DNA from: Alcanivorax sp.
GTDB taxonomy: Bacteria; Pseudomonadota; Gammaproteobacteria; Pseudomonadales; Alcanivoracaceae
DNA length: 64,000 nucleotides
Direction of reading: 5' to 3'
Assembly: GCA_022449455.1 (NCBI GenBank)
Contig: JAKUPL010000004.1
Coordinates: 62,001-126,000 of the forward strand
Shown here piece after piece: positions 41,911 through 50,136 of the stretch. Made by a program: the position numbers and the translations under genes. Under the pieces are notes generated by a model. It searched no databases and was not told where the DNA came from. It saw nothing but the letters and a program-made list of their open reading frames with translations. The first letter of the stretch is position 1. Each line of letters starts with the position of its first letter.

Positions 41911-43698
41911 ATGTTTCACCGACTCCCGATCCTGACCGGCCTGCTCACTTTGCTGCTGAGCACCGTGGCCGGTGCCGATACCCGTGCCCTGGACGGCAAT
42001 ATGCTGTTCACCGACGGCGAGCCGTATTATCAGTTGCACTGGCCGCTGGAACAGGTGGAGAACGGCTGGCGGGTGGTGGTCGACAAGGCTGACGGCAGCC
42101 TCTATTTCAAGGGCCGGATCGCCGATCCGGAGGCGGACGACCTGCTCGACGACAGCAACCGGCGGGGCCCCTTCACCTATTACTACGACAACGGCCAGCC
42201 GCGCATGGAGGGCCGCTACAGCGACCAGGGCCGGATCGACGGCCGCGCCAGGCTGTATTGGCGGAATGGGCAGGTGCGCGAAGTCCGTGACTTCAATCCG
42301 CGCGGCTATCGCGTGCTCAAGGGCTTCCATGAGGACGGCGGCGTGGCCCTGGAAAACCTGCCGGACAAGGGCGAGCGCAGCGACCGCATGAAGCGTTACC
42401 GTGAAGACGGCTCGCTGATGCTGGAGGAATACACCGAACCGGCGGACCAGGGCGGTGTGCGCCGGGTGCAGCTGAGCTATGACGAGGCCGGCGAGTTGAC
42501 CCAACGCCGGGTCAATAACGACCGCACCCATATCAGCGAGGATCTGAAGGACGGCCGGGTGGTGGAGCGGCTGACCATGGACCAGGCCGAGACCTGGTCG
42601 CTGCGCGAGCGCTTCAACGAGGACGGCGAGCTGCTGTCGCGGCAACGCCGCTTGTTGCCGGAGTACGAGGAGGACGGCGAGCAGGTTTTCACCGACGACG
42701 ACGGCGTGCGCCAGGTGGACCACTATCGCAACGGCAAGCGCGAGGGGGCGTTCACCCGCCGGCGCGGCGACACCTGGCTGGCCCAGGGCTTCTATCGGAA
42801 CGATCAGCCGGCGGGCCGCTGGTTCGAGGTGGACCCGGACAGCGGTCGGGTGACCGTGACCCGCTACGACGATCGGGGCGAGTACCAGGGCGGCTATCAA
42901 ATCGGCGCCGACCTGGTGGTTCATGACGACGACGGTAAGCCGGCGGCGCCGCAAGCGCTGCGCGACGTCGAACGTACCCTGCCCGAGGTGGGCACCACCT
43001 GGCTGTATCGGTTCAACGACGCGCAACCGGTGGCGCTGACCCTCACCGGGAAGAGTGACGGGCAAGCCCGCTACCGCGTCGGTGAGACCACCCTGGAAGA
43101 GGACCTGGACCGCTATCAGCCGGTGGATCAGGAAGACGGCCCGATGCTGCGCTTCCCCCTGCACCCCGGTGACGTGTGGCGCTACCGCACCGAGGACATC
43201 GTCCAGGTGCCGGCGCGCGACGGTGCCCACTGGCAGTACCGCTACCGCACCGAAACCACCAGCAAGGTCAGCGCGGTGGAAACCATCCAGGTGGGCGCCG
43301 GCACCTTCAAGGCGCTGCGCATCAGCCGCGAGATCGCCTGGCGCAAGGATCAGGCCAGCGGCGAAGGCGACGCTCTGGAGCGCATCGAGAACGGTGGCGA
43401 CGGGCAGGTGGACGGCTTCACCCGGGAGTTGCTGTGGTACGCGCCGGAGGCCGGCCGGGTGGTGCTCAAGGCGCACATGGAATCCGGTGACCCGAACCTG
43501 CTGGGTCGCCCGGCGGAGCAACTGCTGGACAACGCCGCCACCTGGTTCACCGAGCTGGTGGCCCTGGCCGGCCCGGGCGACACCGCCGAGGCCGGCGAGG
43601 CGCGCCATGCCCGTGCCCCGCGGGCGGGCTGGATCGGCTTCCCGATGCAGCGCAACAACACCTGGGAGTACCTGATGCAGTCCCATTCACCGCAATAG
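41911..43698 (+). CDS. Secreted protein with MORN_2/YwqK-like repeats, function unknown
   Basis: A 595-residue exported protein. A signal peptide (MFHRLPILTGLLTLLLSTVA, cleavage at GA|D) is followed by a series of MORN_2-like units rich in Tyr, Asn-Gly and Glu-Asp-Gly, e.g. TYYYDNGQPRMEGRYSDQG and DHYRNGKREGAFTRRRGDTW. The C-terminal 220 residues form a separate beta-rich region (PVGTTW-like PEVGTTWLYRFND and HPGDVWRYRTEDIV). AAGGAGG lies 7 bases before the ATG at 41911; earlier starts at 41881 or 41908 are less likely. I know no characterised homologue. It probably acts in the periplasm or at the surface. Confidence 0.75.
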   Translation: MFHRLPILTGLLTLLLSTVAGADTRALDGNMLFTDGEPYYQLHWPLEQVENGWRVVVDKADGSLYFKGRIADPEADDLLDDSNRRGPFTYYYDNGQPRMEGRYSDQGRIDGRARLYWRNGQVREVRDFNPRGYRVLKGFHEDGGVALENLPDKGERSDRMKRYREDGSLMLEEYTEPADQGGVRRVQLSYDEAGELTQRRVNNDRTHISEDLKDGRVVERLTMDQAETWSLRERFNEDGELLSRQRRLLPEYEEDGEQVFTDDDGVRQVDHYRNGKREGAFTRRRGDTWLAQGFYRNDQPAGRWFEVDPDSGRVTVTRYDDRGEYQGGYQIGADLVVHDDDGKPAAPQALRDVERTLPEVGTTWLYRFNDAQPVALTLTGKSDGQARYRVGETTLEEDLDRYQPVDQEDGPMLRFPLHPGDVWRYRTEDIVQVPARDGAHWQYRYRTETTSKVSAVETIQVGAGTFKALRISREIAWRKDQASGEGDALERIENGGDGQVDGFTRELLWYAPEAGRVVLKAHMESGDPNLLGRPAEQLLDNAATWFTELVALAGPGDTAEAGEARHARAPRAGWIGFPMQRNNTWEYLMQSHSPQ

Positions 43699-43768
43699 CC
43701 CCGAAGTGGTCGGCTAAGGTACGATCGTTCTATAACAACAACGCTGATAAAAGAACGAGGAACAACTC

Positions 43769-44650
43769 ATGGACCAGGCCGCTCTGATTTCCGTGGGACT
43801 GCCCGCCGCCCTGTTTCTGATCATGGTGGGCATGGGCCTGACCCTGACGCCCCGTGATTTCCGCGAGGTGCTGGTGGCGCCGCGCGCCACCGTGTTCGGC
43901 CTGGTGGCGCAGATCGTGCTGCTGCCACTGGTGGGCGTGGGGCTGGCGGTGAGCCTGGATCTGTCGCCGGCGCTGGCGGTGGGGCTGGTGATCATTGCCG
44001 CCTGCCCGGGCGGCACCACTTCCAATCTGTTCGCCTTTCTGGGGCGCGGCGACGTGGCCCTGTCCATCGTGCTGACCGTGGCCGCCAGTCTGATCACCAT
44101 CGTTACCCTGCCCATGTTCACCAGCTGGGCCCTGGGCCACTTCCAGGACAGCAGCCGGGTGCTGGAGCTGCCGGTGTTGCGCACCATTCTGACCTTGCTG
44201 GTGATTATCCTGGTGCCGGTGGCCATCGGCATGACCATCCGTCATTTCAAACGCCAGTGGGCGGAGAAGGGCGAGAAGCTGGTCAGCGTGTTCGGTTTGT
44301 TGGTGCTGATCCTGGTGATCGCGCTGTTGCTGGTGGACCTGGGCGAGGAAGCCCTTGTGCTGCTGCGTCAGGGCGGGCTGGCGGTGGTGCTGCTCAACGT
44401 GATCGGTCTGGTGCTGGGCATGGTGGGCGGTCGGTTGCTCGGGCTGAGCCGGGCCCAGGCGTTCACCGTGGCCATCGAGCTGGGCATCAAGAACGGCACC
44501 CTGGGGCTGATGGTCACCCTGACCCTGCTGCACTCCGACGCCATGTCGGTGCCGGCGGCGGTGTACGGCGTGCTGATGTTCCTGTTCGGCTTCCTGATGC
44601 TCGGTTACAGCCGCCTCACCGGCATCGGCCGCGCCGCTCCGGCCCGCTAG
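43769..44650 (+). CDS. Bile acid:sodium symporter family (BASS) transporter
   Basis: A 293-residue inner-membrane carrier with about nine or ten predicted helices. The BASS signature region is seen in PALAVGLVIIAACPGGTTSN, where Pro-Gly-Gly-Thr-Thr-Ser-Asn marks the first helix crossover, and the second inverted repeat includes FTVAIELGIKNGTLGLMVT. BASS members import organic anions such as pantoate, pyruvate or sulfated compounds with sodium; the substrate here is unknown. A GAGGA motif precedes the ATG. It converges with yibQ, overlapping its 3' end by 4 bp. Confidence 0.88.
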   Translation: MDQAALISVGLPAALFLIMVGMGLTLTPRDFREVLVAPRATVFGLVAQIVLLPLVGVGLAVSLDLSPALAVGLVIIAACPGGTTSNLFAFLGRGDVALSIVLTVAASLITIVTLPMFTSWALGHFQDSSRVLELPVLRTILTLLVIILVPVAIGMTIRHFKRQWAEKGEKLVSVFGLLVLILVIALLLVDLGEEALVLLRQGGLAVVLLNVIGLVLGMVGGRLLGLSRAQAFTVAIELGIKNGTLGLMVTLTLLHSDAMSVPAAVYGVLMFLFGFLMLGYSRLTGIGRAAPAR

Positions 44651-45420
44651 CCGTTTTCGCGCCCGGGCCGTGTCGCCGCCCCGGCGGTGGCCACCGGGGC
44701 GGTCAGCAGCTGCGACACCGGCACCAGCCGCACGCCGGCCTGCTCCAGTAACGGCAGCACCTGCCGCAGATAATCCAGGGTCTCCGGATAGGGATGGCCG
44801 ATGGCGATGGCCTGGCCATGGCGGCGGGCCAGCCGCAGCAGCCGGTTGAACTGGGCATTGATGTGCGGCAGGTCGCGTTGGTTGTCCAGGAACACGTCGC
44901 GACGGCCGGCGGCCAGCCCCGCCTGGCGGGCGCTGCGCTCGGCCACGGTGGCGGCGTTGGTGCGGCTGTCGATGAAGTACAGATGGCGGTGGCGCAGCTG
45001 CTCCATCAGCCGGCGCATCGGTTCCGCCTCGGCGGTGAGGGCGCTGCCCATGTGGTTGTTGAGGCCGCGGGCGTCGGGCAGGGCGCGCTGGGCGCGGTCC
45101 AGCACGGCGCTGATCTGGGCCTCGCTCATGCCGTCGTGGAGCGCGCCCGCATCCAGCCGGCGGGCATCCAGGGTGGCCATGGGCAGGTGGATCATCACTT
45201 CCTTGCCGGCGGCCGCCGCTTCCCGGGCCAGGCGCCGGCCGTGGGGCGTTTCCGGAATCACCGCGCAGGTCAGCGGCGCCGGCAGCGCCAGCACCGCTTC
45301 GCCGGCGGCCCGGTTGTAGCCCAGATCATCGATGATAATGGCGATACGCGGCGCCGCCGCGGCCGACCCGGCCAGCAGCATCAGGCACAGCGCCGCCACC
45401 CGGGTGGCGGCGCGCGTCAC
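44647..45420 (-). CDS. Divergent polysaccharide deacetylase family protein (YibQ)
   Basis: A 257-residue exported protein with a signal peptide (LCLMLLAGSAAAA). The catalytic-type motifs of PF04748 are present: IAIIIDDLGYN at the start of the mature domain, then VMIHLPMATLD, GLNNHMGSALT, YFIDSRTNAATVA, and AIAIGHPYPETLD. Its role is undefined but it is regularly encoded beside ctpA and envC, suggesting a function in cell-wall remodelling or envelope polysaccharide. Its start overlaps the ctpA stop by 4 bp. Confidence 0.92.
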   Translation of the reverse strand: MTRAATRVAALCLMLLAGSAAAAPRIAIIIDDLGYNRAAGEAVLALPAPLTCAVIPETPHGRRLAREAAAAGKEVMIHLPMATLDARRLDAGALHDGMSEAQISAVLDRAQRALPDARGLNNHMGSALTAEAEPMRRLMEQLRHRHLYFIDSRTNAATVAERSARQAGLAAGRRDVFLDNQRDLPHINAQFNRLLRLARRHGQAIAIGHPYPETLDYLRQVLPLLEQAGVRLVPVSQLLTAPVATAGAATRPGRENG

Positions 45421-46727
45421 CGTTGTTCGGTGTCGTCGCCGGCCCGGCGGCGCTCGGCCAGGTTGATGCCCTTGAGGATCGACAGGGCCTGGGACAGCGG
45501 ATAGTCGCGGCTGGCCAGCGGCGCTTCCTGGTCGCCGGCCCGGTCTTCCTCGTCACGCTGGTTGAGCAGGTGGTGGGGCAGGTCCGACTCCCGCGGCCGG
45601 TTCTCCCGCAGCAGCTCCACGCTGGACACCTCCACCGGAATGTCCGGATGGATGCCGTCGGCCTGGATGGAACGGCCGTCCGGCGTGTAGTAGCGCGCCG
45701 TAGTCAGCTTCAACGCGGCGTCGCCGCTGATCGGCAGCACCGTCTGCACCGAGCCCTTGCCGAAGGTGCGGGTGCCCACCACCACGGCGCGGCCCTGGTC
45801 TTGCAGGGCGCCGGCGACGATCTCCGAAGCCGAGGCGGAGCCGCCGTTGACCAGCACCACCAGCGGCAGGCCGCCGAGCAGGTCGCCGGGGGTGGCGTTG
45901 TAATCGTTGCGGCTTTGCGGATCGCGGCCCTGGGTATAGACGATCAGGCCGCGATTGAGGAACAGGTCAGCCACTTCCACGGCCCCGCCCAGCACGCCGC
46001 CGGGGTTGTTGCGCAGATCCAGGATCAGCCCGTGCAGCTGGCCGTCGCTGGCCATCTTTTCCAGGGCCCGCTGGGCGTCCTGGCCGGTGCGGCTCTGGAA
46101 TTGGGAAATGCGCAGGTAGCCGTAGCCGGGCTCCAGCAGTTCGCTTTTCACGCTTTCCACCTGGATGCGGTCGCGCTTCAGGGTCACCGTGCGCGGCTTC
46201 TCGTCGCCCTCGCTGAGCACCGACAGGTTCACCTCGGTGCCGGCTTCGCCGCGCATCAGTTCCACCGCGTCGGCCAGGCCGATGCCCTTGGTGAAGGTGT
46301 CGTCGATCTTGAGGATCAGATCGCCGGCTTGCAGGCCGGCGCGGCTGGCGGGGGAGTCGTCGATGGGCGCCACCACCTTGACGAAGCCGTCCTCCATGGT
46401 GACCTCCAGACCCAGGCCGCCGAATTCACCGGTGGTGCTGGATTGCAGGTCCTCGAACTGATCCGGGGACAGGTAGGCGGAGTGCGGGTCCAGCTCCATG
46501 AGCATGCCGCGAATGGCCGCCTGGATCAGCTCCTTCTCGTCCACCTCCTGCACATAGGCGCCGCGCACCCGCTCCAGCACCTCGGCGAAGGCCCGCAGTT
46601 CGGTGACCGGCACGCCGTCCTGTTCGGCCAGCTGATCGGTCTGCGCATCCCTGGCCTGGCTGGTCGGGGCAATGAATACCAGGGTCGCCAGCGCGCAGCG
46701 CAAAACAAGACGGGAGGTTTTCAGCAT
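45417..46727 (-). CDS. ctpA: S41 family C-terminal processing peptidase (CtpA)
   Basis: A 436-residue periplasmic serine protease. After a signal peptide (RLVLRCALATLVFIAPTSQA) come a PDZ domain (about 95-175, GGLGLEVTMEDGFVKVVAPI and AGLQAGDLILKID) and the S41 catalytic domain. The Ser/Lys dyad is in NGGSASASEIVAGAL and GTRTFGKGSVQTVLP. In Pseudomonas, CtpA degrades cell-wall hydrolases with its partner LbcA. The ATG at 46727 with GGGGA before it was preferred to a TTG four codons earlier. It is in an envC-ctpA-yibQ operon. Confidence 0.95.
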   Translation of the reverse strand: MLKTSRLVLRCALATLVFIAPTSQARDAQTDQLAEQDGVPVTELRAFAEVLERVRGAYVQEVDEKELIQAAIRGMLMELDPHSAYLSPDQFEDLQSSTTGEFGGLGLEVTMEDGFVKVVAPIDDSPASRAGLQAGDLILKIDDTFTKGIGLADAVELMRGEAGTEVNLSVLSEGDEKPRTVTLKRDRIQVESVKSELLEPGYGYLRISQFQSRTGQDAQRALEKMASDGQLHGLILDLRNNPGGVLGGAVEVADLFLNRGLIVYTQGRDPQSRNDYNATPGDLLGGLPLVVLVNGGSASASEIVAGALQDQGRAVVVGTRTFGKGSVQTVLPISGDAALKLTTARYYTPDGRSIQADGIHPDIPVEVSSVELLRENRPRESDLPHHLLNQRDEEDRAGDQEAPLASRDYPLSQALSILKGINLAERRRAGDDTEQR

Positions 46728-46766
46728 GTGTTTCCCCAATTCGGGCGCTCCGGTCCCGGGAGCGTG

Positions 46767-47918
46767 TCAGTCATTGCGGGCAATGGGCGGCAGTGTAACA
46801 CGGCGGTCGCACCAGCGCGCCGGGTTGACCACCTCGCCCTTGCGGCGGATTTCGAAGTACAGGCCGCTGCTGGCGTTGCCGCCGGAGCGGCCCGCCAGGG
46901 CCAGCGGATCGCCGGCCGCCACCCATTCGCCCACGTCGCGCAGCAGGCTCTGGGCGTAGCCGTACAGGGTCAGGTAACCGCCGCCGTGATCGACGATGGT
47001 GAGCAGGCCATAGCCGCGCATCCAGTCGGCGAACACCACCCGGCCCGGGTGAATGGCGCGCACCGGCGCGCCCTCGTCGGCGGCCAGCACCACCCCTTCC
47101 CAGCGCAGCTTGCCTTCACGGGCGGAATGGAAACTGGACACCACCTGGCCGGGTACCGGCCAGGGCAGCTTGCCGGCCAGGGTGCCGAACGGCTCGCCCC
47201 GGTCCGCCGGCGGGATCGACGGCATGCTGCGCTGCATGTCGGCGAGCAGCTTCTCCAGCCGTTGCTGGTCCGCCTTGAGGCGATCGATGTCGCCGCCGCG
47301 CTGCTTGATCGAGCGGTCCAGCTTGGCGAGCGCCTGCTCGCGCTGTTGGGACGCCGCTTCCAGTTCCTTTTTGCTGTCCGCCAGCCGGGTGCGGCGGTCG
47401 AGCAGGTCGGCGCGGGCGCTGGCCACCTGCTCGGCCACCCGGCGCAGTTCCACCAGTTCCCCTTCCAGGGAGGCCAGCCGGTCGGTGCGGGCGCGCTGGA
47501 AATACTCCTGATAGCGCAGCAGCCGGGCAATGCGGTCCGGCTCCTCCTGGTTGAGCAGCAGCTTGATGCGGGCTTCCCGGCCGCTCTGATAGCTGGCGCG
47601 CACGGTGCGTGCCAGCCAGGTGAGCTGGGTTTTCTTCTCCGCCGCCAGCCGCGCCTGGTCGGCTTCCACCTTGTCCAGCCGCTGGCGGGCGGCGGCGGCT
47701 TCCCGCTCCAGGCGGCGGCCCTCCCGGGCCAGTTCGCCGACCCGGGTCTCGGTCTCGCGCAGGCGGGTCTGCAGGTCGTCGCGCTGCTCGGCCTCGCGCT
47801 GTTGCTCGGCGGACAGGGTCTCGATGCGGTCCTTGAGCTTGTCCAGGTCGGCTTCGCTGGGCGACTCCGCGCGGGCCAGCACGGGCAGGATCAGAAATAG
47901 CAGAAAAAGCGGCTTCAT
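46767..47918 (-). CDS. envC: Murein hydrolase activator EnvC
   Basis: A 383-residue periplasmic protein that activates amidases for septal peptidoglycan splitting. A signal peptide (MKPLFLLFLILPVLARA) is followed by a long coiled coil (about 22-240), which in the known system contacts FtsX. The C-terminal LytM domain is degenerate: the zinc-site regions read WEGVVLAADEGAPV and ASSGLYFEIRRKG, lacking the HxH motif, as expected for a non-catalytic activator. In Pseudomonas gpmI lies upstream of envC; here the divergent rhodanese gene is next. Confidence 0.95.
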   Translation of the reverse strand: MKPLFLLFLILPVLARAESPSEADLDKLKDRIETLSAEQQREAEQRDDLQTRLRETETRVGELAREGRRLEREAAAARQRLDKVEADQARLAAEKKTQLTWLARTVRASYQSGREARIKLLLNQEEPDRIARLLRYQEYFQRARTDRLASLEGELVELRRVAEQVASARADLLDRRTRLADSKKELEAASQQREQALAKLDRSIKQRGGDIDRLKADQQRLEKLLADMQRSMPSIPPADRGEPFGTLAGKLPWPVPGQVVSSFHSAREGKLRWEGVVLAADEGAPVRAIHPGRVVFADWMRGYGLLTIVDHGGGYLTLYGYAQSLLRDVGEWVAAGDPLALAGRSGGNASSGLYFEIRRKGEVVNPARWCDRRVTLPPIARND

Positions 47919-48010
47919 GGCTGCGGGTTTTACCTTAACCGACCGGTGATGTGTATACTTGGCGCCGATTTTCCGCCGGCAAGACGGCGCCAGCGCTAAC
48001 AGGACCCCGT

Positions 48011-48427
48011 ATGGATCGTCTGATCGAATTCGCCAGCAACCATTATCTCCTGGTTTCCGCCTTCTTTCTGCTGTGGGCGGTGTTCTTCGTGATCGAGTCG
48101 CGGCGCGGCGGCAACCCGATCTCGCCCCAGCAGGCCACCAATCTGGTCAACCAGAAGGACGCCGTGATCGTGGACCTGCGCCCCGCCGATGAGTTTCGTG
48201 CCGGCCATATCCCGGGTAGCCTGAACATCCCGGCGAGCCAGGCCACCGACCGCATGGGCGAGCTGGAGCGGCACAAGGATAAACCTCTTATCCTCACCTG
48301 CAAGATGGGCAACCAGGCGTCGCACCTGGGCCGCCAGCTGCGCGGCAAGGGCTTCGCCGAGCTGTACCGCATGCAGGGCGGGGTCACCGCCTGGCGCAAC
48401 GACGGCCTGCCGGTCGCCAAGGGCTGA
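48011..48427 (+). CDS. Membrane-anchored rhodanese-like protein
   Basis: A 138-residue protein with one N-terminal helix (about 10-27, YLLVSAFFLLWAVFFVIE) and a rhodanese domain whose active-site loop is ILTCKMGNQASH with the catalytic Cys. VIVDLRPADEFRAGHIPGS is the CH2A-type motif. It probably transfers sulfur or reduces thiols at the membrane; exact partner unknown. The ATG at 48011 is preferred to a longer frame from 47951, which begins inside the presumed promoter region (TATACT at 47954). It forms an operon with grxC and secB as in P. aeruginosa. Confidence 0.92.
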   Translation: MDRLIEFASNHYLLVSAFFLLWAVFFVIESRRGGNPISPQQATNLVNQKDAVIVDLRPADEFRAGHIPGSLNIPASQATDRMGELERHKDKPLILTCKMGNQASHLGRQLRGKGFAELYRMQGGVTAWRNDGLPVAKG

Positions 48428-48429
48428 TC

Positions 48430-48684
48430 GTGACGGTCACGCTGTACAGCACCGCCTGGTGCCCGTTCTGCGTGCGCGCCAAGCGGTTGCTGGCCGCCAA
48501 GGGCGCCACCGTGCACGAGATCGACGTGGACCGTGAGCCCGGCGCCCGTCAGGAGATGATGACGCGCAGCGGCCGCCGCACGGTACCGCAAATCTGGATC
48601 GGCGACCGCTATGTGGGCGGTTGCGATGAACTTTTCGCATTGGAGCGGGCGGGGGAACTGGACTCCCTGCTCGCCGACAGCTAA
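48430..48684 (+). CDS. grxC: Glutaredoxin 3
   Basis: An 84-residue monomeric dithiol glutaredoxin that reduces disulfides with glutathione. The active site is WCPFC in TVTLYSTAWCPFCVRAKRL; TVPQIWIGDRYVGGCDEL holds the cis-Pro and glutathione-binding residues. It begins at a GTG (48430) 2 bases after the rhodanese stop, so it is translationally coupled, and secB follows at 12 bp. Confidence 0.95.
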   Translation: MTVTLYSTAWCPFCVRAKRLLAAKGATVHEIDVDREPGARQEMMTRSGRRTVPQIWIGDRYVGGCDELFALERAGELDSLLADS

Positions 48685-48696
48685 CGGAGAAGGACC

Positions 48697-49158
48697 ATGG
48701 CCGAAGAACAGAAGAAAACCTTCCAGTTGCAGCGTGTCTACCTGAAGGACACCTCCTTCGAGTGCCCGGGGGCGCCGGACATCTTCCTCCAGGAATGGAA
48801 GCCGAAGATGAACGTGCAGCTCAACAGCGCCGCCCGCCGCCTCGGCGAGGGCAATGAGTTCGAGGTGGAAATCACCGTCACGGTGACCGCCAAATCCGAG
48901 GACGAGCAGAAAACCTTCTACCTGGTGGAAGTGAAGCAGGCCGGCATCTTCACCATCGCCGGCATCGAAGGCGAGGAGCGCGAGCAGCTGCTGGGCGCCT
49001 ACTGCCCGAACCTGTTGTTCCCCTATGCCCGCGAGGTGGTGTCCGACCTGGTCGCCAAGGGCTCCTTCCCGCAGATGCTGCTGCAGCCGATCAATTTCGA
49101 GGCGCTGTACCTGCAGCAACGCGAGCAGCAGCAGGCCGGCGCCGCCACGGTGCAGTAA
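48697..49158 (+). CDS. secB: Protein-export chaperone SecB
   Basis: A 153-residue tetrameric cytoplasmic chaperone that keeps preproteins unfolded and delivers them to SecA. Family motifs are FQLQRVYLKDTSFECPGAP, FLVEVKQAGIF-like YLVEVKQAGIFTIAGIEG, LGAYCPNLLFPYAREVVSDL and FPQMLLQPINFEALYLQ. A GGAGAAGG site precedes the ATG. In this organism it may be important for export of very large proteins such as the exoprotein at 16455, though no specific link is shown. Confidence 0.98.
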   Translation: MAEEQKKTFQLQRVYLKDTSFECPGAPDIFLQEWKPKMNVQLNSAARRLGEGNEFEVEITVTVTAKSEDEQKTFYLVEVKQAGIFTIAGIEGEEREQLLGAYCPNLLFPYAREVVSDLVAKGSFPQMLLQPINFEALYLQQREQQQAGAATVQ

Positions 49159-49169
49159 CCGCCGCCGCT

Positions 49170-49640
49170 TCAGTCGCGATCCGCGCCGGGGTAGCCCAGT
49201 TGCCGCCAGGCCTCGTAGAGGGTGGCGGCCACCGCGTTACTCAGATTCAGGCTGCGGCTGTCCGCCACCATCGGCAGGCGCAGCCGCCGCTCCGCCGGCA
49301 ACCCTTCCAGGATCGCCGCCGGCAGGCCCCGGGTCTCCGGCCCGAACAGCAGCACATCCCCGTCCCGAAACGCCGCCTGGCTGGGCGCCGGCCCGCCCTT
49401 GGTGGTGAGCGCGAACTGGCGCGCGTCGCCCATGGCCTCCAGGAAGGCCGCGTAATCCCGATGCACCCGCACCCGCGCGAACTCGCCGTAGTCCAGGCCG
49501 GCCCGGCGCAGGCGCTTCTCGTCCAGTTGAAAGCCGAGCGGTTCGATCAGATGCAGGGCGGCGCCGGTATTGGCGGCCAGCCGGATGATGTTGCCGGTGT
49601 TGGGGGGAATTTCCGGTTCGAACAGGGCGATGTGCAGCAT
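49170..49640 (-). CDS. trmL: tRNA (cytidine(34)-2'-O)-methyltransferase TrmL
   Basis: A 156-residue SPOUT methyltransferase that methylates the wobble ribose of certain leucine tRNAs. The N-terminal [20 protein letters not shown], the [11 protein letters not shown] loop, and the [19 protein letters not shown] trefoil-knot motif are diagnostic. The start is the ATG at 49640; a longer frame to 49730 would overlap the divergent DUF2007 gene. Located next to secB but on the other strand, as in Pseudomonas. Confidence 0.95.
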   Translation of the reverse strand: MLHIALFEPEIPPNTGNIIRLAANTGAALHLIEPLGFQLDEKRLRRAGLDYGEFARVRVHRDYAAFLEAMGDARQFALTTKGGPAPSQAAFRDGDVLLFGPETRGLPAAILEGLPAERRLRLPMVADSRSLNLSNAVAATLYEAWRQLGYPGADRD

Positions 49641-49728
49641 AACGGGGTCGACGTGGTGGCGGGGTGCCCATGGTAACCGCTGGCGGCGGCGCCGATAATG
49701 GCGGGATGACCAGGCGGCCGGAGGAGCC

Positions 49729-50076
49729 ATGAAACGGGTCTACGAAGCGCGCGACGGCTTGGAGGCGCACATGGTGGCGGGGCTGATCGAACAGGCCGGC
49801 ATCATGGCGCAGGTGAACGGCGACATGCTGCAGGGCGGCGTCGGCGATCTGCCCGCCGCCGGGCTGGCCAGTGTCTGGGTGGCGGACAGCGACGAGCACC
49901 GGGCCCGGGAAGTGATTGGCGACTTCGAGGCCAGCCAGCCGCCGGTATCCGCGCCGACCCTGCGAGAACGGATCCGCGAGCCGGGCCGTGGCGAGCCGGA
50001 CAGTGGCCGGGCTTTTCGCCAGGGACTGCTGGTGGGGGTGCTGTTGGGCGCGGCGCTGATGGCCTGGTTGTTGTAG
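49729..50076 (+). CDS. DUF2007 domain protein with a C-terminal membrane helix
   Basis: A 115-residue protein. The N-terminal DUF2007 domain (about 1-70) has [20 protein letters not shown] and the [19 protein letters not shown] segment, a small fold related to the PII-type signal-transducing proteins. One membrane helix ends the protein ([17 protein letters not shown]). GAGGAG precedes the ATG. Function is not established for the family. Confidence 0.8.
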   Translation: MKRVYEARDGLEAHMVAGLIEQAGIMAQVNGDMLQGGVGDLPAAGLASVWVADSDEHRAREVIGDFEASQPPVSAPTLRERIREPGRGEPDSGRAFRQGLLVGVLLGAALMAWLL

Positions 50077-50136
50077 CCCTGGTCAGTCGCGATCAGGGGC
50101 CGCGCCACGGCGCGACCCCGATGGAGACAGGCCTGG

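Noticed and set aside
45423..47900. An 825-codon plus-strand frame opposite ctpA and envC
   Set aside because: ctpA and envC have full family motifs on the minus strand; the opposing frame has none.
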